This document shows positions 8,050 to 17,618 of a DNA stretch of 37,665 nt, in pieces (position 1 is the first letter of the stretch; each line of letters begins with the position of its first letter). The stretch spans positions 1 through 37,665 of the forward strand of contig JBKDJY010000155.1 in the NCBI GenBank assembly GCA_046345275.1. Reading direction: 5' to 3'. A program made the position numbers and the translations under genes. The notes beneath the pieces were generated by a model, which was given only the letters and a program-made list of their open reading frames with translations, did not search any database and had not been told where the DNA came from. Source of the stretch: UBA4416 sp046345275. Its GTDB lineage: Bacteria > Bacteroidota > Bacteroidia > B-17B0 > Aurantibacillaceae.

Positions 8050-9918
8050 TTAAAAGCGCATTTTATACCATTCCTGAAAGGAAATCAAAGCATATATAAT
8101 TGATGAATTGTCTTCTTTACCAGAAATATGATTCATAATGATGTTCTCAATATTTGATATTGAGAAGTGATTAAAGTTGCTAAAAAACGATTTATCTAAT
8201 AATTGATTTACTTTTTCATGTGAACTAAAAATGCTTCTCAAAGGCATTCCAAAACCAGCCTTTCTTCTCTTAATAATATAGTCTGGTAATTGCAATGAAA
8301 AAGCGTCTTTCAAAATGCGTTTGCTCATTGCCGTATTGGATAATTTATAATTGCGTTTGATACTGAATGCAAACTCAACAATCTCTTTATCTAAAAAAGG
8401 AACTCGACATTCTACAGAATTTGCCATAGCGGTTCTGTCCGTATAGTTCAAATTTTTAACCAATACATTTTCAATTTCGAAGCTCGTTAATGAATCAAAC
8501 ACATCTTCGTTTTCTGGAAAATAATTAGAAAGCATGTTTTCTAATTTATCTCTGTTAACAGGATACACAGAAGAAGAATTTTCGAAATCACCAACCAAAT
8601 TTAGAATTCCTAATTTATAATTTGGATAATTGCCGTACTTGCCAATTTTATGAATGTATCTTCTATAGGCTAAAAAACGACCTTTTCCCTGATTCACTTT
8701 TGCAGCTTGTTTGTATAAACCACTTGATATACCATGAGGGAATTTAGAAATCACATTCTTTGAAAGCAAAGTTAGCAGATGGCCAGCGTAACCCAAAAAA
8801 AGTTCATCTGCCCCCATGCCTGATAAAATAACTTTAGAAGTTTTTGAAGCTTCTCTAGTGATAAGGTAGGAGGGGATTTGAGATCCATCAGCAATTAAAT
8901 CGTCAGAATAATACAAGGTTTTTTTTATCAAATGCAAGTTAGCTTCGTCACTTCCAATATTGGCTTGCTGCAAATCCAAACTCCATTCTTTAGAAAGTTT
9001 ATCTGCATAAAAATAATCAGAACTTGTTCCTTCCTTTTTTAAATCACGTTCTGTTTTACGAGCGCAATAATGGATAATATCAACATCGCTTTTTATGAAG
9101 TAAGCAATGATGGATGAATCTAAACCTCCTGACAAAAAATTGGCAATTGGCACATCTGATATTAAACGACTTTTGATACTTTGTTCGATTAAATCTTTCA
9201 ATACAGATTGAGCATCTGTATAAGAAAGATGTGCATAGTCTTTATTTTTTTGAAGAGTCCAATATTGATGAATCAAAAATGAATTGGTATTCAAATTATA
9301 TTCAATATAAGATGCTGGAGGAACACGATATATATTCTTATATAAGGTATTATTTTTAGGGGTGTATTTAAAAACAAAATAATTTAATAGTTCATCCTCA
9401 GCTAAAGAAGGTTTAATGCCAGCCGCTAAAATTGTTTTTATTTCGGAACCGAAAATAAATTTTTTACCATCGGTATAATAATATAAAGGCTTAACTCCAA
9501 TGTGATCTTTAATTAAAAAAACTTTACTGAGTTTTTTATCATAAATAGAAAATGAAAAATCTCCATTCAATTCATTAATAAATGCAATTCCAAATTTTTG
9601 ATATAATTTTAAAAGAACTTCTGTATCTGTTCTAGAATGAAAAACATCATGTTTAAAATATTTTAATTTAAGCTCTTGGAAATTGTAAATTTCTCCGTTA
9701 AATACAAGGATAATTTGTTTATCATCACTAAGCATGGGTTGATTGCCATTGCTAGACAAATCGAGTATACTTAAACGGGTATGACCTAAGAAAATTTCTT
9801 TTGAATTATTATAATCACTATATCCAGCATGATGATCAGGTCCACGATGCTTTAATACATTGAGCATTTCTGCTGCATTTAGTTTCTCATCAGAAATATA
9901 ACCTGCTATTCCACACAT
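8050..9918 (-). CDS. asnB: Asparagine synthase-like glutamine amidotransferase
   Basis: A 622-residue, two-domain enzyme of the AsnB family: an N-terminal class II glutaminase (Cys2 after Met, HRGPD 24-28, RLSILD near 48, NGEIYN 74-79, RTDTEV near 96) and a C-terminal ATP-PPi synthetase domain (SGGLDSS 263-269, GMGADELFLGY). The frame is open up to a TTG at 9942, but the nucleophile Cys must follow the initiating Met, so the ATG at 9918 is the real start. The family makes asparagine, but members in polysaccharide loci often amidate sugar carboxylates (uronamides), and the setting favours that here. The start overlaps the upstream methyltransferase gene by 13 bases. An A11 run lies just before the start. 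Confidence 0.88.
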   Translation of the reverse strand: MCGIAGYISDEKLNAAEMLNVLKHRGPDHHAGYSDYNNSKEIFLGHTRLSILDLSSNGNQPMLSDDKQIILVFNGEIYNFQELKLKYFKHDVFHSRTDTEVLLKLYQKFGIAFINELNGDFSFSIYDKKLSKVFLIKDHIGVKPLYYYTDGKKFIFGSEIKTILAAGIKPSLAEDELLNYFVFKYTPKNNTLYKNIYRVPPASYIEYNLNTNSFLIHQYWTLQKNKDYAHLSYTDAQSVLKDLIEQSIKSRLISDVPIANFLSGGLDSSIIAYFIKSDVDIIHYCARKTERDLKKEGTSSDYFYADKLSKEWSLDLQQANIGSDEANLHLIKKTLYYSDDLIADGSQIPSYLITREASKTSKVILSGMGADELFLGYAGHLLTLLSKNVISKFPHGISSGLYKQAAKVNQGKGRFLAYRRYIHKIGKYGNYPNYKLGILNLVGDFENSSSVYPVNRDKLENMLSNYFPENEDVFDSLTSFEIENVLVKNLNYTDRTAMANSVECRVPFLDKEIVEFAFSIKRNYKLSNTAMSKRILKDAFSLQLPDYIIKRRKAGFGMPLRSIFSSHEKVNQLLDKSFFSNFNHFSISNIENIIMNHISGKEDNSSIIYALISFQEWYKMRF

Positions 9919-10787
9919 TTTATTATTTTTTTTTTTGCCCAAACTAATTGATGAAATCCAATGTATTTAGCTACAAATCGTTCCAATTTTGGAAAATGTC
10001 CACCAATCGGAAAATGTCCTTTTTTCATCTTTTGGATTTCAAATCCAGCTTTTTCAAGCATCGTTTTTATTTCGTTTTGGTAATAAATATGAGCGATGTA
10101 ACAATCAGGGCCATCAGTACAATGGTGAGGGAAATTTTTCCAAGATAAATAAGACCAACCATCATTTTTAAAATTTTTGATATGCAAAGCCCAATTTCCT
10201 TTTGATAATTTGCCCAATTTATTTTTGATGATTTCAAAGAATAATCTTAGCCTAAAATATAATTGTATGCGAATCCAGTAATTAAAAGAGCCTTTTGCAT
10301 AAAGCATCACAATAAACTGTCCGTTTGGCTTTAAAACCCTAAGCACTTCATTAAACGTTTGCTGTGTATTGGTTGTATGGTGCAAGACGCCATGTGAATA
10401 GACAATATCAAAATGGTCATTTGGTAAATCTAATGCTTCGGCATTACCTTGTAAAATAGTTCCTTTTAAATTGAGATGTTCAAAATGCAATTTTGTGGCA
10501 TAAACAGCTTCATTGGTTAAATCCACACCAGTATAAGATTTTGCAAATGTTGCCCAACGGGTTGCGTCTGCACCAATTCCTAAACCAACTTCTAATACAT
10601 CTTTTCCAGTTGCTGATTTCCAATCAATATAAGAATTCAAATGGTGAGTTTTTTTATATCTAAAATCACGGTAGTATTTATAAAATTCTTTAGATGGAAA
10701 TTTGGCATCAACAAATTGTTTTCCGCATAAATTACTATTCCAAAAATCTTCTATTTGTTTTATGTCGACTGTTTTTTCAGTTTTCAT
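9906..10787 (-). CDS. Class I SAM-dependent methyltransferase (paired with AsnB)
   Basis: A 293-residue cytoplasmic methyltransferase. Motif I is DVLEVGLGIGADA around residues 63-75. The acidic residue after strand 2 is in YTGVDLT, and the motif IV/post region reads FDIVYSHGVLHHT, followed by EVLRVLKPNGQFIVMLY. The long C-terminal part (FPHHCTDGPDCYIAHIYY onward) has His/Cys-rich aromatic stretches. Its N-terminus (IEDFWNSNLCGKQF) resembles methyltransferases that sit beside AsnB-type genes in exopolysaccharide clusters, from memory. It overlaps the upstream glycosyltransferase by 11 bases and the downstream asnB by 13, so the three are probably translated together. Its last codons hold an A11 run (9926-9936) prone to slippage. 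The substrate is unknown, presumably a sugar or glycolipid. Confidence 0.85.
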   Translation of the reverse strand: MKTEKTVDIKQIEDFWNSNLCGKQFVDAKFPSKEFYKYYRDFRYKKTHHLNSYIDWKSATGKDVLEVGLGIGADATRWATFAKSYTGVDLTNEAVYATKLHFEHLNLKGTILQGNAEALDLPNDHFDIVYSHGVLHHTTNTQQTFNEVLRVLKPNGQFIVMLYAKGSFNYWIRIQLYFRLRLFFEIIKNKLGKLSKGNWALHIKNFKNDGWSYLSWKNFPHHCTDGPDCYIAHIYYQNEIKTMLEKAGFEIQKMKKGHFPIGGHFPKLERFVAKYIGFHQLVWAKKKIIKCVE

Positions 10788-11889
10788 TTGTTATGATTGT
10801 ATTAAAAACAGTTTCATATTTTTCGATCATTTTTTCTTCTGTAAAATTTTTAAGGTAAAGTTGTAAACTCTCTTTGCCCATTTGTTCTCTAAGCTCCGAA
10901 TTTTCTATCAATAATTTTAAGGCATCAGCAATCATTTTTGGATTGTGCGATTCAACAATAAATCCATTTTTTGAATCAATCACGGATTCAACAATGGCGC
11001 CTCTGTCAGTTGATATAATTGGCAAACCAGCTGCCATTGCTTCTACAATTGCCCAAGGATGACCTTCTGGATCACGAGGTGGAAATACAAATATGTCTGC
11101 TTCCGATAAAAACTTCACTTTTTCTTTACCACTTTTTGCTGTATGAAAGATAGCTGGTAAATTTTTGTTTTCTAAAAACTTGAAACATTTATTTTTAAAA
11201 TCTTCATTATTCCAAGCCCCAACAAAATCGATGGAATATTTATGTGTTACTTTTTTACTTGATAAAATTTCAATTGATTTCAAAACGTCTAAAATGCCTT
11301 TAGATTCTAAAAAGTTAGAGAAAAACAATATTTTAATTTCTGCGTTTTTATCTTTTACCACTTTTGTGTATCCATAATTTCCACCATTAGGAATTACAAA
11401 AATAGACGTTTCACTAAAATAAGTTTTGAATAAATATCGTAAATTTTCTCCCAATACAATGACGCCTTTTGTTCGTTTCAAAATAAATTTAAAATAGCTT
11501 TTAGTCAAGCCAGTAGCATTAGATAACCAATTATTTAAATTACTCCCTCTTAATTGTATGACAATTTTTCTTCTGAAAAAAGCAGCAAATAAAATAAAAA
11601 TAGAATCCTTTAAAAATCCAGTAGTGGTTTGGCTTATTGGAATGAGAACGACATCAGGTTTATTTAAAATTAAGAGACGAATCATGTTAATATAAACTGC
11701 TATGTTTTTAAATACTTTAGCAAAATTCCATTTTCCAAAAGAAGATAAAATGATGTTTATTTTTGTCTCGAGGTGAACCAATTTAAATTTATTTTTCAGC
11801 TCTGATTTGAGTAAAATTTCAGTTGCAATGGATGGCCCCATATATGGCGGTGGAAGTTTTCCTAAAATCATCACTGTTTTTTTTTTCAT
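10777..11889 (-). CDS. Glycosyltransferase family 4
   Basis: A 370-residue GT-B fold enzyme that should transfer a sugar from a nucleotide donor to the growing lipid-linked repeat unit at the inner face of the membrane. The N-terminal acceptor domain starts KTVMILGKLPPPYMGPS with the Gly loop. The C-terminal donor domain has ILFFSNFLESKG at 187-198 and the GT4 E-x7-E pair Glu275/Glu283 in EGHPWAIVEAMAAGLPIIST. The length is normal. It follows the Wzy gene by 2 bases and overlaps the methyltransferase by 11. Donor and linkage cannot be deduced. Confidence 0.9.
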   Translation of the reverse strand: MKKKTVMILGKLPPPYMGPSIATEILLKSELKNKFKLVHLETKINIILSSFGKWNFAKVFKNIAVYINMIRLLILNKPDVVLIPISQTTTGFLKDSIFILFAAFFRRKIVIQLRGSNLNNWLSNATGLTKSYFKFILKRTKGVIVLGENLRYLFKTYFSETSIFVIPNGGNYGYTKVVKDKNAEIKILFFSNFLESKGILDVLKSIEILSSKKVTHKYSIDFVGAWNNEDFKNKCFKFLENKNLPAIFHTAKSGKEKVKFLSEADIFVFPPRDPEGHPWAIVEAMAAGLPIISTDRGAIVESVIDSKNGFIVESHNPKMIADALKLLIENSELREQMGKESLQLYLKNFTEEKMIEKYETVFNTIITNEN

Positions 11890-11891
11890 TT

Positions 11892-13142
11892 TTATTCAGA
11901 TAAAACTGATTTAGGTAAAGATATAAAACATAAAATACTGTATATGATGTATAACATTGGTGCATATAGCGTAGGACAAGTGCTTATAGAATACAAAAAC
12001 AATATCATAAATGTTCCCAGCGTTAAAAAATAATCACTTGAGCTTAAATATTTCAAACGACGGAAAATATTTATTAATATGGAGAGGTAAATCATTAAAC
12101 CAAAGAATCCAGTAAAAAATAAAATTCTCACAAAATCATTATGTGAGCCTGTTCCAACATAAGGATACGTTTCTACTAAATTTAAAGGCATTCCAAATAT
12201 TTGTGCTGGAACGGAAAACTCAGAATATTCTTCTAACATCATTTTCCATCTTCCCACTCGACCGTGCAATAATCTTTCGTCATCTTTTTTTCCTTCAATC
12301 ACAGCAATATCTGTTTGAATAAGTGGTGTTATTTTTTCTTCGATTGTACTTGCACCAAAAAAATAAGCTAAGGAGCCTACAACTAATATTAATGTTACCC
12401 CAACTGTTTTATTAGCACCAAGATTAAATAAAATAAATAAAGCTAAAATAATCAGAAATACCCCGTAACTGGCAGTATGGCTAATTTTAAATAAACACGC
12501 TAAACATAAAACAATAGTAACAATAATGCGAGAATTTTCACTCAATACGGATCTCATTTTTTTGTTTCTTAAATTAAAATAACACATGATTAAAAATCCT
12601 AAAGACATATAAATGGCGTAATTCATCACATCGCCATAAGTTCCCTGAATTCTTTCAAGACCCCTAGTTTGTTGAACTTTAACTGGATTAACAAAAATTT
12701 CAAATAAAAAAATAGCTACAACAACTAATGAAGAATAAATAAAACTTTGCAATACGCCATCCAAATCTTTGCGCGTTCGAATTAATAATCTTAAAAAAAA
12801 GAATAGATAGGCGGGCATGGTTAATTTAAGTAAATATTCAAAATATGTTTTTGATAATGGATCATAAAGAAACATAAAAAAGAGTGAAATCAGCATGAGC
12901 AAGGCCCAAATTCCAAATAAAAAATCAAATATTGAAACATCTTTTTTTCTGAAAGATATGATGGTAGTAATGCAAAAAAGAGGTGTAGCAATGCCAACAA
13001 AATATAAAGGAGATAAAAATGGAGATACGTTTTTTAAATAATAAAAGTTATCTACTATTGGTCTTAACAAAACTAAAATCACAAACCACTTTAAGTGCCA
13101 TGGTAATTGAGATATCCATATTTTCCATTCTTTAAATTTCAC
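11892..13142 (-). CDS. Wzy-type O-antigen polymerase/ligase membrane protein
   Basis: A 416-residue protein with about ten membrane helices and one larger periplasmic loop (about residues 265-335). The loop ends with the family pattern YPYVGTGSHNDFVRILFFTGFFGL, an equivalent of the (H/S)N-x-hydrophobic motif of Wzy_C proteins. A GRVGRWKMMLEEY segment precedes it, as in other members. Its place among glycosyltransferases and near two flippases makes it the likely repeat-unit polymerase of this cluster. It is spaced 9 bases after the upstream glycosyltransferase and 2 bases before the next. It is distant in sequence from the plus-strand Wzy-like protein at 1707-3152. Confidence 0.8.
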   Translation of the reverse strand: MKFKEWKIWISQLPWHLKWFVILVLLRPIVDNFYYLKNVSPFLSPLYFVGIATPLFCITTIISFRKKDVSIFDFLFGIWALLMLISLFFMFLYDPLSKTYFEYLLKLTMPAYLFFFLRLLIRTRKDLDGVLQSFIYSSLVVVAIFLFEIFVNPVKVQQTRGLERIQGTYGDVMNYAIYMSLGFLIMCYFNLRNKKMRSVLSENSRIIVTIVLCLACLFKISHTASYGVFLIILALFILFNLGANKTVGVTLILVVGSLAYFFGASTIEEKITPLIQTDIAVIEGKKDDERLLHGRVGRWKMMLEEYSEFSVPAQIFGMPLNLVETYPYVGTGSHNDFVRILFFTGFFGLMIYLSILINIFRRLKYLSSSDYFLTLGTFMILFLYSISTCPTLYAPMLYIIYSILCFISLPKSVLSE

Positions 13143-13151
13143 TTCCTATTT

Positions 13152-14339
13152 TTAAATAACGGTATCTAATATTTTTTTTGCAATTGCATCATAGGATAAT
13201 TTTTTTGAATTTTGATTCGCTAATAATTCTCTGTCAATATTAAATTCAGCAAAGGCATTAACAACTTTATGAATGGTAATTTCGAGTGTTTCTTTTTTAA
13301 AGAACCAACCATTTCTTCCTTCATCAATTAAATGATTAACGCTTGGCTTATTTTCAAGAATAATTGGTAAACCTGTACCCATTGCTTCTTGTATTGAAAT
13401 TGCTGCTTTTAGCCAAATACCAATATCTGCGGCACAATATAATTTTCTTACTTCTTCAGAATTTAAAAATGGAAAACATCTAAATTTATTTGGAAAAGTT
13501 TGGCTATTGATTAATGATTTTAATTCATTTTCATAACTATCTCCCAAAAACCCTACCATCAAATAACTTACATTTTTTCCGTTCAAGTTGAGTTTGGTAA
13601 TCATCTGTATGATTTGTTCTAAATTTTTTCTTTTATTAATTCGGGTTGATGTTATGATTACAATTTCATAAGCATTAAAATTTAATTCACGGCGCAATCT
13701 TTCTCGGTCGTTCTTGTTATAATAATATTCATCGGGATCATAACCTAAATTCAACATCACTTTTTTCGATTCGAAAAGAACTTTATTTTTATCAGTTAAA
13801 AATTCGTTAAATAGTTGATTTGTTTCTGGAATATTTAAGATAAGCTTATGGCCATATTTAATGGCTTTTCTATAGAGTGGATACTTTATAAAATAGTAAC
13901 CAAGCTCATAAAAAAAAGCATTTATTTTTTGATAAAATGTGTCTCGGTCCAAATACTCTTTTGCATCACCATAAATGGAAATAATTTTTACCCTTTCACT
14001 TAATTTTTTATTAAAGAGTGTCACTGGAAAAATTTTAGCAACGCCCAGAATAACCAACACGTCAGGATTAAAGTCTAACACATTTTTTTTTAAGCCAAAA
14101 GGCAGCACTTTTGATTTGAAAGAAATGGAAGGTAATCTCTGTATTTCATAACCGTATTTTTCGTTGATTGTAGTACCTTTAAGATAATTGAGTTGATTCA
14201 TATTTCCTCCTAATTTTACCTTGGCTGCCGAAGTAAATACCTTAACTTTAAAACCCAATCGGGCATAAGCTTTAGCTAAATGAACTTCCTGATAACCAAT
14301 TTCAGGCATATAGTGAGCAGATACGACAGCGATATTCAT
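13152..14339 (-). CDS. Glycosyltransferase family 4, atypical donor motif
   Basis: A 395-residue GT-B glycosyltransferase. The N-terminus (NIAVVSAHYMPEIGYQEVHLAKAY) fits the acceptor domain of GT4 enzymes. In the donor domain, EIVIITSTRINKRKNLEQII marks the first strand and helix, and YCAADIGIWLKAAISIQEAMGTGLPII marks the nucleotide-sugar site. The first Glu of the usual E-x7-E pair is not present (Leu/Lys at that place), although the second Glu in QEAMGTG is kept. This may reduce activity or reflect a divergent subfamily. Its start overlaps the stop of the upstream aminotransferase as TAATG. Confidence 0.85.
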   Translation of the reverse strand: MNIAVVSAHYMPEIGYQEVHLAKAYARLGFKVKVFTSAAKVKLGGNMNQLNYLKGTTINEKYGYEIQRLPSISFKSKVLPFGLKKNVLDFNPDVLVILGVAKIFPVTLFNKKLSERVKIISIYGDAKEYLDRDTFYQKINAFFYELGYYFIKYPLYRKAIKYGHKLILNIPETNQLFNEFLTDKNKVLFESKKVMLNLGYDPDEYYYNKNDRERLRRELNFNAYEIVIITSTRINKRKNLEQIIQMITKLNLNGKNVSYLMVGFLGDSYENELKSLINSQTFPNKFRCFPFLNSEEVRKLYCAADIGIWLKAAISIQEAMGTGLPIILENKPSVNHLIDEGRNGWFFKKETLEITIHKVVNAFAEFNIDRELLANQNSKKLSYDAIAKKILDTVI

Positions 14340-15445
14340 TATTTAGAAAAAAAATCTTTTATTTTCAAAACAACAAATTCAATTTCTTCTTTTTTTAATT
14401 CAGGATACATTGGTAAAGACAAAATTTCTGATTGGTACTGATAAGCTACTGGAAAATCGCTTGGTGTATGCTTTAAATATTGATAGGCCTTCACAAATGG
14501 TAAAGGAACTGGATAATGAATTTGGGTTTCGATACCAAATTCTTTTAAATAGGTTTGAAGTTCGTTTCTCAATTTTGTTCTGATAACATATAAGTGAAAT
14601 GTGTGTTTCGTATTATGACGAACCAATGGTGTAGTAATCTGTTCAACGTCTTTTAAAAGTTTAGAATATAATGCTGCAAACTGAATTCTTTTTTCGTTCC
14701 ACTCTTTGATGTGAGGTAACTTGGCCGACAGTATTGCTGCTTGCAAACCATCTAAGCGAGAATTGATACCTTCAATTTCATGTTGATGTTTTATTAAGGA
14801 GCCATGCGCTGCATACATTCTCATTTTTACTGCTAATTCATCGTCATTGGTTATAATTGCACCTGCATCACCATATGCTCCTAAGTTTTTTCCAGGATAA
14901 AAGCTGAAGGTTGATGCAATACCAAATGTTCCCACAAGTTGTTGATCAAATTCTGAAAAATGAGATTGCGCACAATCTTCAATTAAAAATAATTGATGCT
15001 TTTTACAAAGCGTTTTTAGTTGTAAAATATTATTGGCTTGTCCAAATAGGTGTACAGCAATTATTGCTTTTGTATTTTCATTTATTTTTTCTTCAATTTT
15101 TAATACATCAATGCAATAGAAATCAGATTCAATATCTACAAATACTGGTTTTGCGCCAGTTTGTGAAATAGTTTCAGAACTCGAAATCCAGGTGTTGGCT
15201 ACTGTAATGACTTCATCTCCCGCTCCTATACCAAGCATTTTGAGAATTATATAGATAGCATCTGTTCCATTGGCAACGCCAATACAATTCTTTACGCCAT
15301 AAGAATTAGCAAATTCCTTTTCAAATGCGTCTACATATTTTCCTTTAATGTAAGCCGAATCGGTAATAACTTGTTCAATCGCTTGATCAATATCATGTTT
15401 AAGATTTTTGTACTGAGCATTAAGATTTAAAAAAGGAACTTTCAT
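14339..15445 (-). CDS. DegT/DnrJ/EryC1 sugar aminotransferase (FdtB/QdtB-like)
   Basis: A 368-residue PLP enzyme that converts a keto group on a nucleotide-activated deoxysugar to an amine. Seen: Asp157 in IEDCAQSH (contacts the pyridine N), the PLP lysine Lys186 in FSFYPGKNLGAYGDAG, and the N-terminus VPFLNLNAQYKNLKHDI typical of 3-aminotransferases such as FdtB/QdtB, judged by recollection. The partner ketoisomerase and acetyltransferase of such pathways are not adjacent. It is the first gene after the 203-base gap at 15446-15648, so it probably has its own promoter, and it is coupled to the next gene by a TAATG overlap. Confidence 0.88.
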   Translation of the reverse strand: MKVPFLNLNAQYKNLKHDIDQAIEQVITDSAYIKGKYVDAFEKEFANSYGVKNCIGVANGTDAIYIILKMLGIGAGDEVITVANTWISSSETISQTGAKPVFVDIESDFYCIDVLKIEEKINENTKAIIAVHLFGQANNILQLKTLCKKHQLFLIEDCAQSHFSEFDQQLVGTFGIASTFSFYPGKNLGAYGDAGAIITNDDELAVKMRMYAAHGSLIKHQHEIEGINSRLDGLQAAILSAKLPHIKEWNEKRIQFAALYSKLLKDVEQITTPLVRHNTKHTFHLYVIRTKLRNELQTYLKEFGIETQIHYPVPLPFVKAYQYLKHTPSDFPVAYQYQSEILSLPMYPELKKEEIEFVVLKIKDFFSK

Positions 15446-15557
15446 TTTGGTTGACTTTAAAATAAATTATTAATTATGGTTAAACATTAGTGTAAGCTAA
15501 ATTATAAATAACTGCAATTAATCTAATTGTTTTTAAGCTCTAAAAAGTAATAGTTGC

Positions 15558-15606
15558 AAAACATCCATTGTTAGTAAATACATCAGAACCGATGATGGAA
15601 TGTTTT
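15558..15606 (-). terminator. Possible terminator after asnB-like gene
   Basis: AAAACATCCAT at 15558-15568 pairs with ATGG-A-ATGTTTT at 15595-15606: 11 pairs with one bulged base and a 26-base loop. It lies just downstream of the asparagine-synthase-like stop at 15649 on the minus strand, and that strand ends the stem in TGTTTT. It falls in the largest gap of the cluster. The long loop and short T-run make it doubtful. A separate 12-base palindrome, CTTCTTAAGAAG, is at 15613-15624. Confidence 0.28.
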
Positions 15607-15648
15607 CGAATTCTTCTTAAGAAGCCTTTATGAGTTGATAGATCATGG

Positions 15649-17586
15649 CTATAGTGATACTTTAAATATATCTAGCCATTTTAAAAAAGATATTAATTTC
15701 CAAAATTCACTTAAGTGTGATGTATCATTGATATCTGAATCATTTAATTTTATCAAGTATTCTCTATTTAAAAAATCAGGAATTTTAGTGTCATTGATAA
15801 ACTGAGATAATTCATTTTTAGATTTTAATTTCCATAATTTTTGTGGAGTTAAAAATCCCATTTTATATTTTCGCCAAACAATTTCTTTATTTAAGATTGG
15901 TTCTGCTGTTTTTCTTAAAATATATTTTGTCCAGCCATTATTTATTTTCCAATCATTATTTAAAGCAACAGAAAATTCAACTAAACGGTGATCTAAAAAC
16001 GGAACCCTGCTTTCAATAGAAAATGCCATCGAATTTCGGTCTTCGTATCTCAATAGATCTTGTAAACCAAATTCAATACTTAATAAAGATTGCTCTTTAA
16101 ATGATTTGCCACCACGAGCTGGAACATCAATATTTGATAGTTGATGACGGTAACTGTCAGAAACAAAACCCATACCTATTCGTTTTTTTGATCTGAGATA
16201 TTTTTGTAAAAATTCAGGTAAAAAATAATACATGGATTTTGCAATTGATTGATTGATATTTGGAGAAAAATTTTGTTGCAATTGCGCTCTTTCTCTCATA
16301 AAAGAAGGAATCTGTAATCGTTTTAATTTTTCAATCAAATAAATTCCAGCGAAATTATAATAACCTCCTAAAATTTCATCTGCTCCTTGTCCATCCAGAA
16401 GAACCTTAATATTTTGTTGATTGGCTAATTTCATTACCTCCCATTGAGCAAACATAGATGTTGAATTTATTGGTAAATCTTGATGCCAAATTAATTTATC
16501 AAAATCTGCCCAGTAAGTTTTGATATCAGGATAGGAAAAATAGGCATCAATATTTTGATGATCAGAAATAACTTTTTTTGCAAAATAAGATTCATCAATT
16601 TCTTTTTCTGTATAAGCAGCCGTAAAAGTCTTAAATGATTTACCTTCCATTTTTAAAGATGCCATTGCAACGATTGTGCTCGAGTCCAACCCTCCACTTA
16701 AAGTTGAGCCAATTGGAACGTCTGCTCTTAAATGTAAGTCAATTGAAGACCATAAGATCTTAGAAAAACTTTCTTGAATTTCTTTATTGCTGGAAAATGA
16801 GTAATGCTCAACTTGATCATTTAAACGATAATAAGGTTTAACATCAAACTTCAACGCGGAAGTATCAAGTAATAAATTGTGAGAAGGTTTTAAAGTTTGA
16901 ATGTTTTTAAAAAGATTGGTAGACGGGTTAGATGTAGCTCCAAAAGAAATATATTCTAAAATAGAATTAAAATCTCCCTCTGGTTTTATTTCATCCAATG
17001 TTAATAAAGCTTTAATTTCAGAGGCGAAAGCAAATAGTGTTTTATTTTGAAAAAAATATAAAGGTTTTATGCCGAAACGATCTCTTGACAAAAAAAGGAG
17101 TTTTTCTATTTTATCATAAATTGCAAAAGCCCACATTCCAATAAAATGATTGACGCAATCTTCTCCCCAATGATAATAGGCTGCTAAAATAACTTCTGTG
17201 TCAGTATCAGTCGTAAAATGAAATCCTTTGCTATTTAAATCTTGTTTTAGCTCTTTGTAATTATAAATTTCCCCGTTAAATATAATATCAAATCTGTCTG
17301 CATAAGCCATAGGTTGATGGCCAGAGGGACTTAAATCAAGAATTGAAAGTCTTCTGTGAACAAGTCCAATTTCGTAAGACTTCACATTTGAAGAGTCGAT
17401 GATGTGAGGCACTTGAGAAAGCTCACTGATGGTATCGTCTCCTTTAAAGTATTTAGAAGGTTGAGAATGACTTAATAAACAAAACCCTTCATCATCTGGT
17501 CCTCGGTGTTTGAGAACTTTAGACATATGATATAATTTTTCGGTGGATACGCCTCCATGGTTTATAATGCCTGCTATGCCACACAT
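15649..17586 (-). CDS. asnB: Asparagine synthase-like glutamine amidotransferase (second copy)
   Basis: A 645-residue AsnB-family enzyme with Cys2 directly after the initiator Met (MCGIAGI), which fixes the start at 17586. Glutaminase motifs: KHRGPDDEG near 27, HRRLSILDLSPSGHQPM near 77, NGEIYN at about 104-109 and TDTDTEV near 126. The synthetase motif is TLSGGLDSST, followed by LDGQGADEILGGY. Compared with the copy at 8050 it has an insertion of about 35 residues (36-72) before the RLSILD strand. The two are only distantly alike, so it is not a recent duplication. It may amidate a sugar carboxylate or make asparagine. It is preceded by the broken glycosyltransferase (32-base gap) and followed by the 203-base gap, so it ends a transcription block. 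Confidence 0.87.
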   Translation of the reverse strand: MCGIAGIINHGGVSTEKLYHMSKVLKHRGPDDEGFCLLSHSQPSKYFKGDDTISELSQVPHIIDSSNVKSYEIGLVHRRLSILDLSPSGHQPMAYADRFDIIFNGEIYNYKELKQDLNSKGFHFTTDTDTEVILAAYYHWGEDCVNHFIGMWAFAIYDKIEKLLFLSRDRFGIKPLYFFQNKTLFAFASEIKALLTLDEIKPEGDFNSILEYISFGATSNPSTNLFKNIQTLKPSHNLLLDTSALKFDVKPYYRLNDQVEHYSFSSNKEIQESFSKILWSSIDLHLRADVPIGSTLSGGLDSSTIVAMASLKMEGKSFKTFTAAYTEKEIDESYFAKKVISDHQNIDAYFSYPDIKTYWADFDKLIWHQDLPINSTSMFAQWEVMKLANQQNIKVLLDGQGADEILGGYYNFAGIYLIEKLKRLQIPSFMRERAQLQQNFSPNINQSIAKSMYYFLPEFLQKYLRSKKRIGMGFVSDSYRHQLSNIDVPARGGKSFKEQSLLSIEFGLQDLLRYEDRNSMAFSIESRVPFLDHRLVEFSVALNNDWKINNGWTKYILRKTAEPILNKEIVWRKYKMGFLTPQKLWKLKSKNELSQFINDTKIPDFLNREYLIKLNDSDINDTSHLSEFWKLISFLKWLDIFKVSL

Positions 17587-17618
17587 AAATTTTGCTTATA
17601 AAAAATATAGCTTACAAT

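Noticed and set aside
9919..9942. An N-terminal extension of the AsnB-like protein to the TTG at 9942
   Set aside because: Class II amidotransferases need the Cys right after the initiating Met, so the ATG at 9918 is the start.
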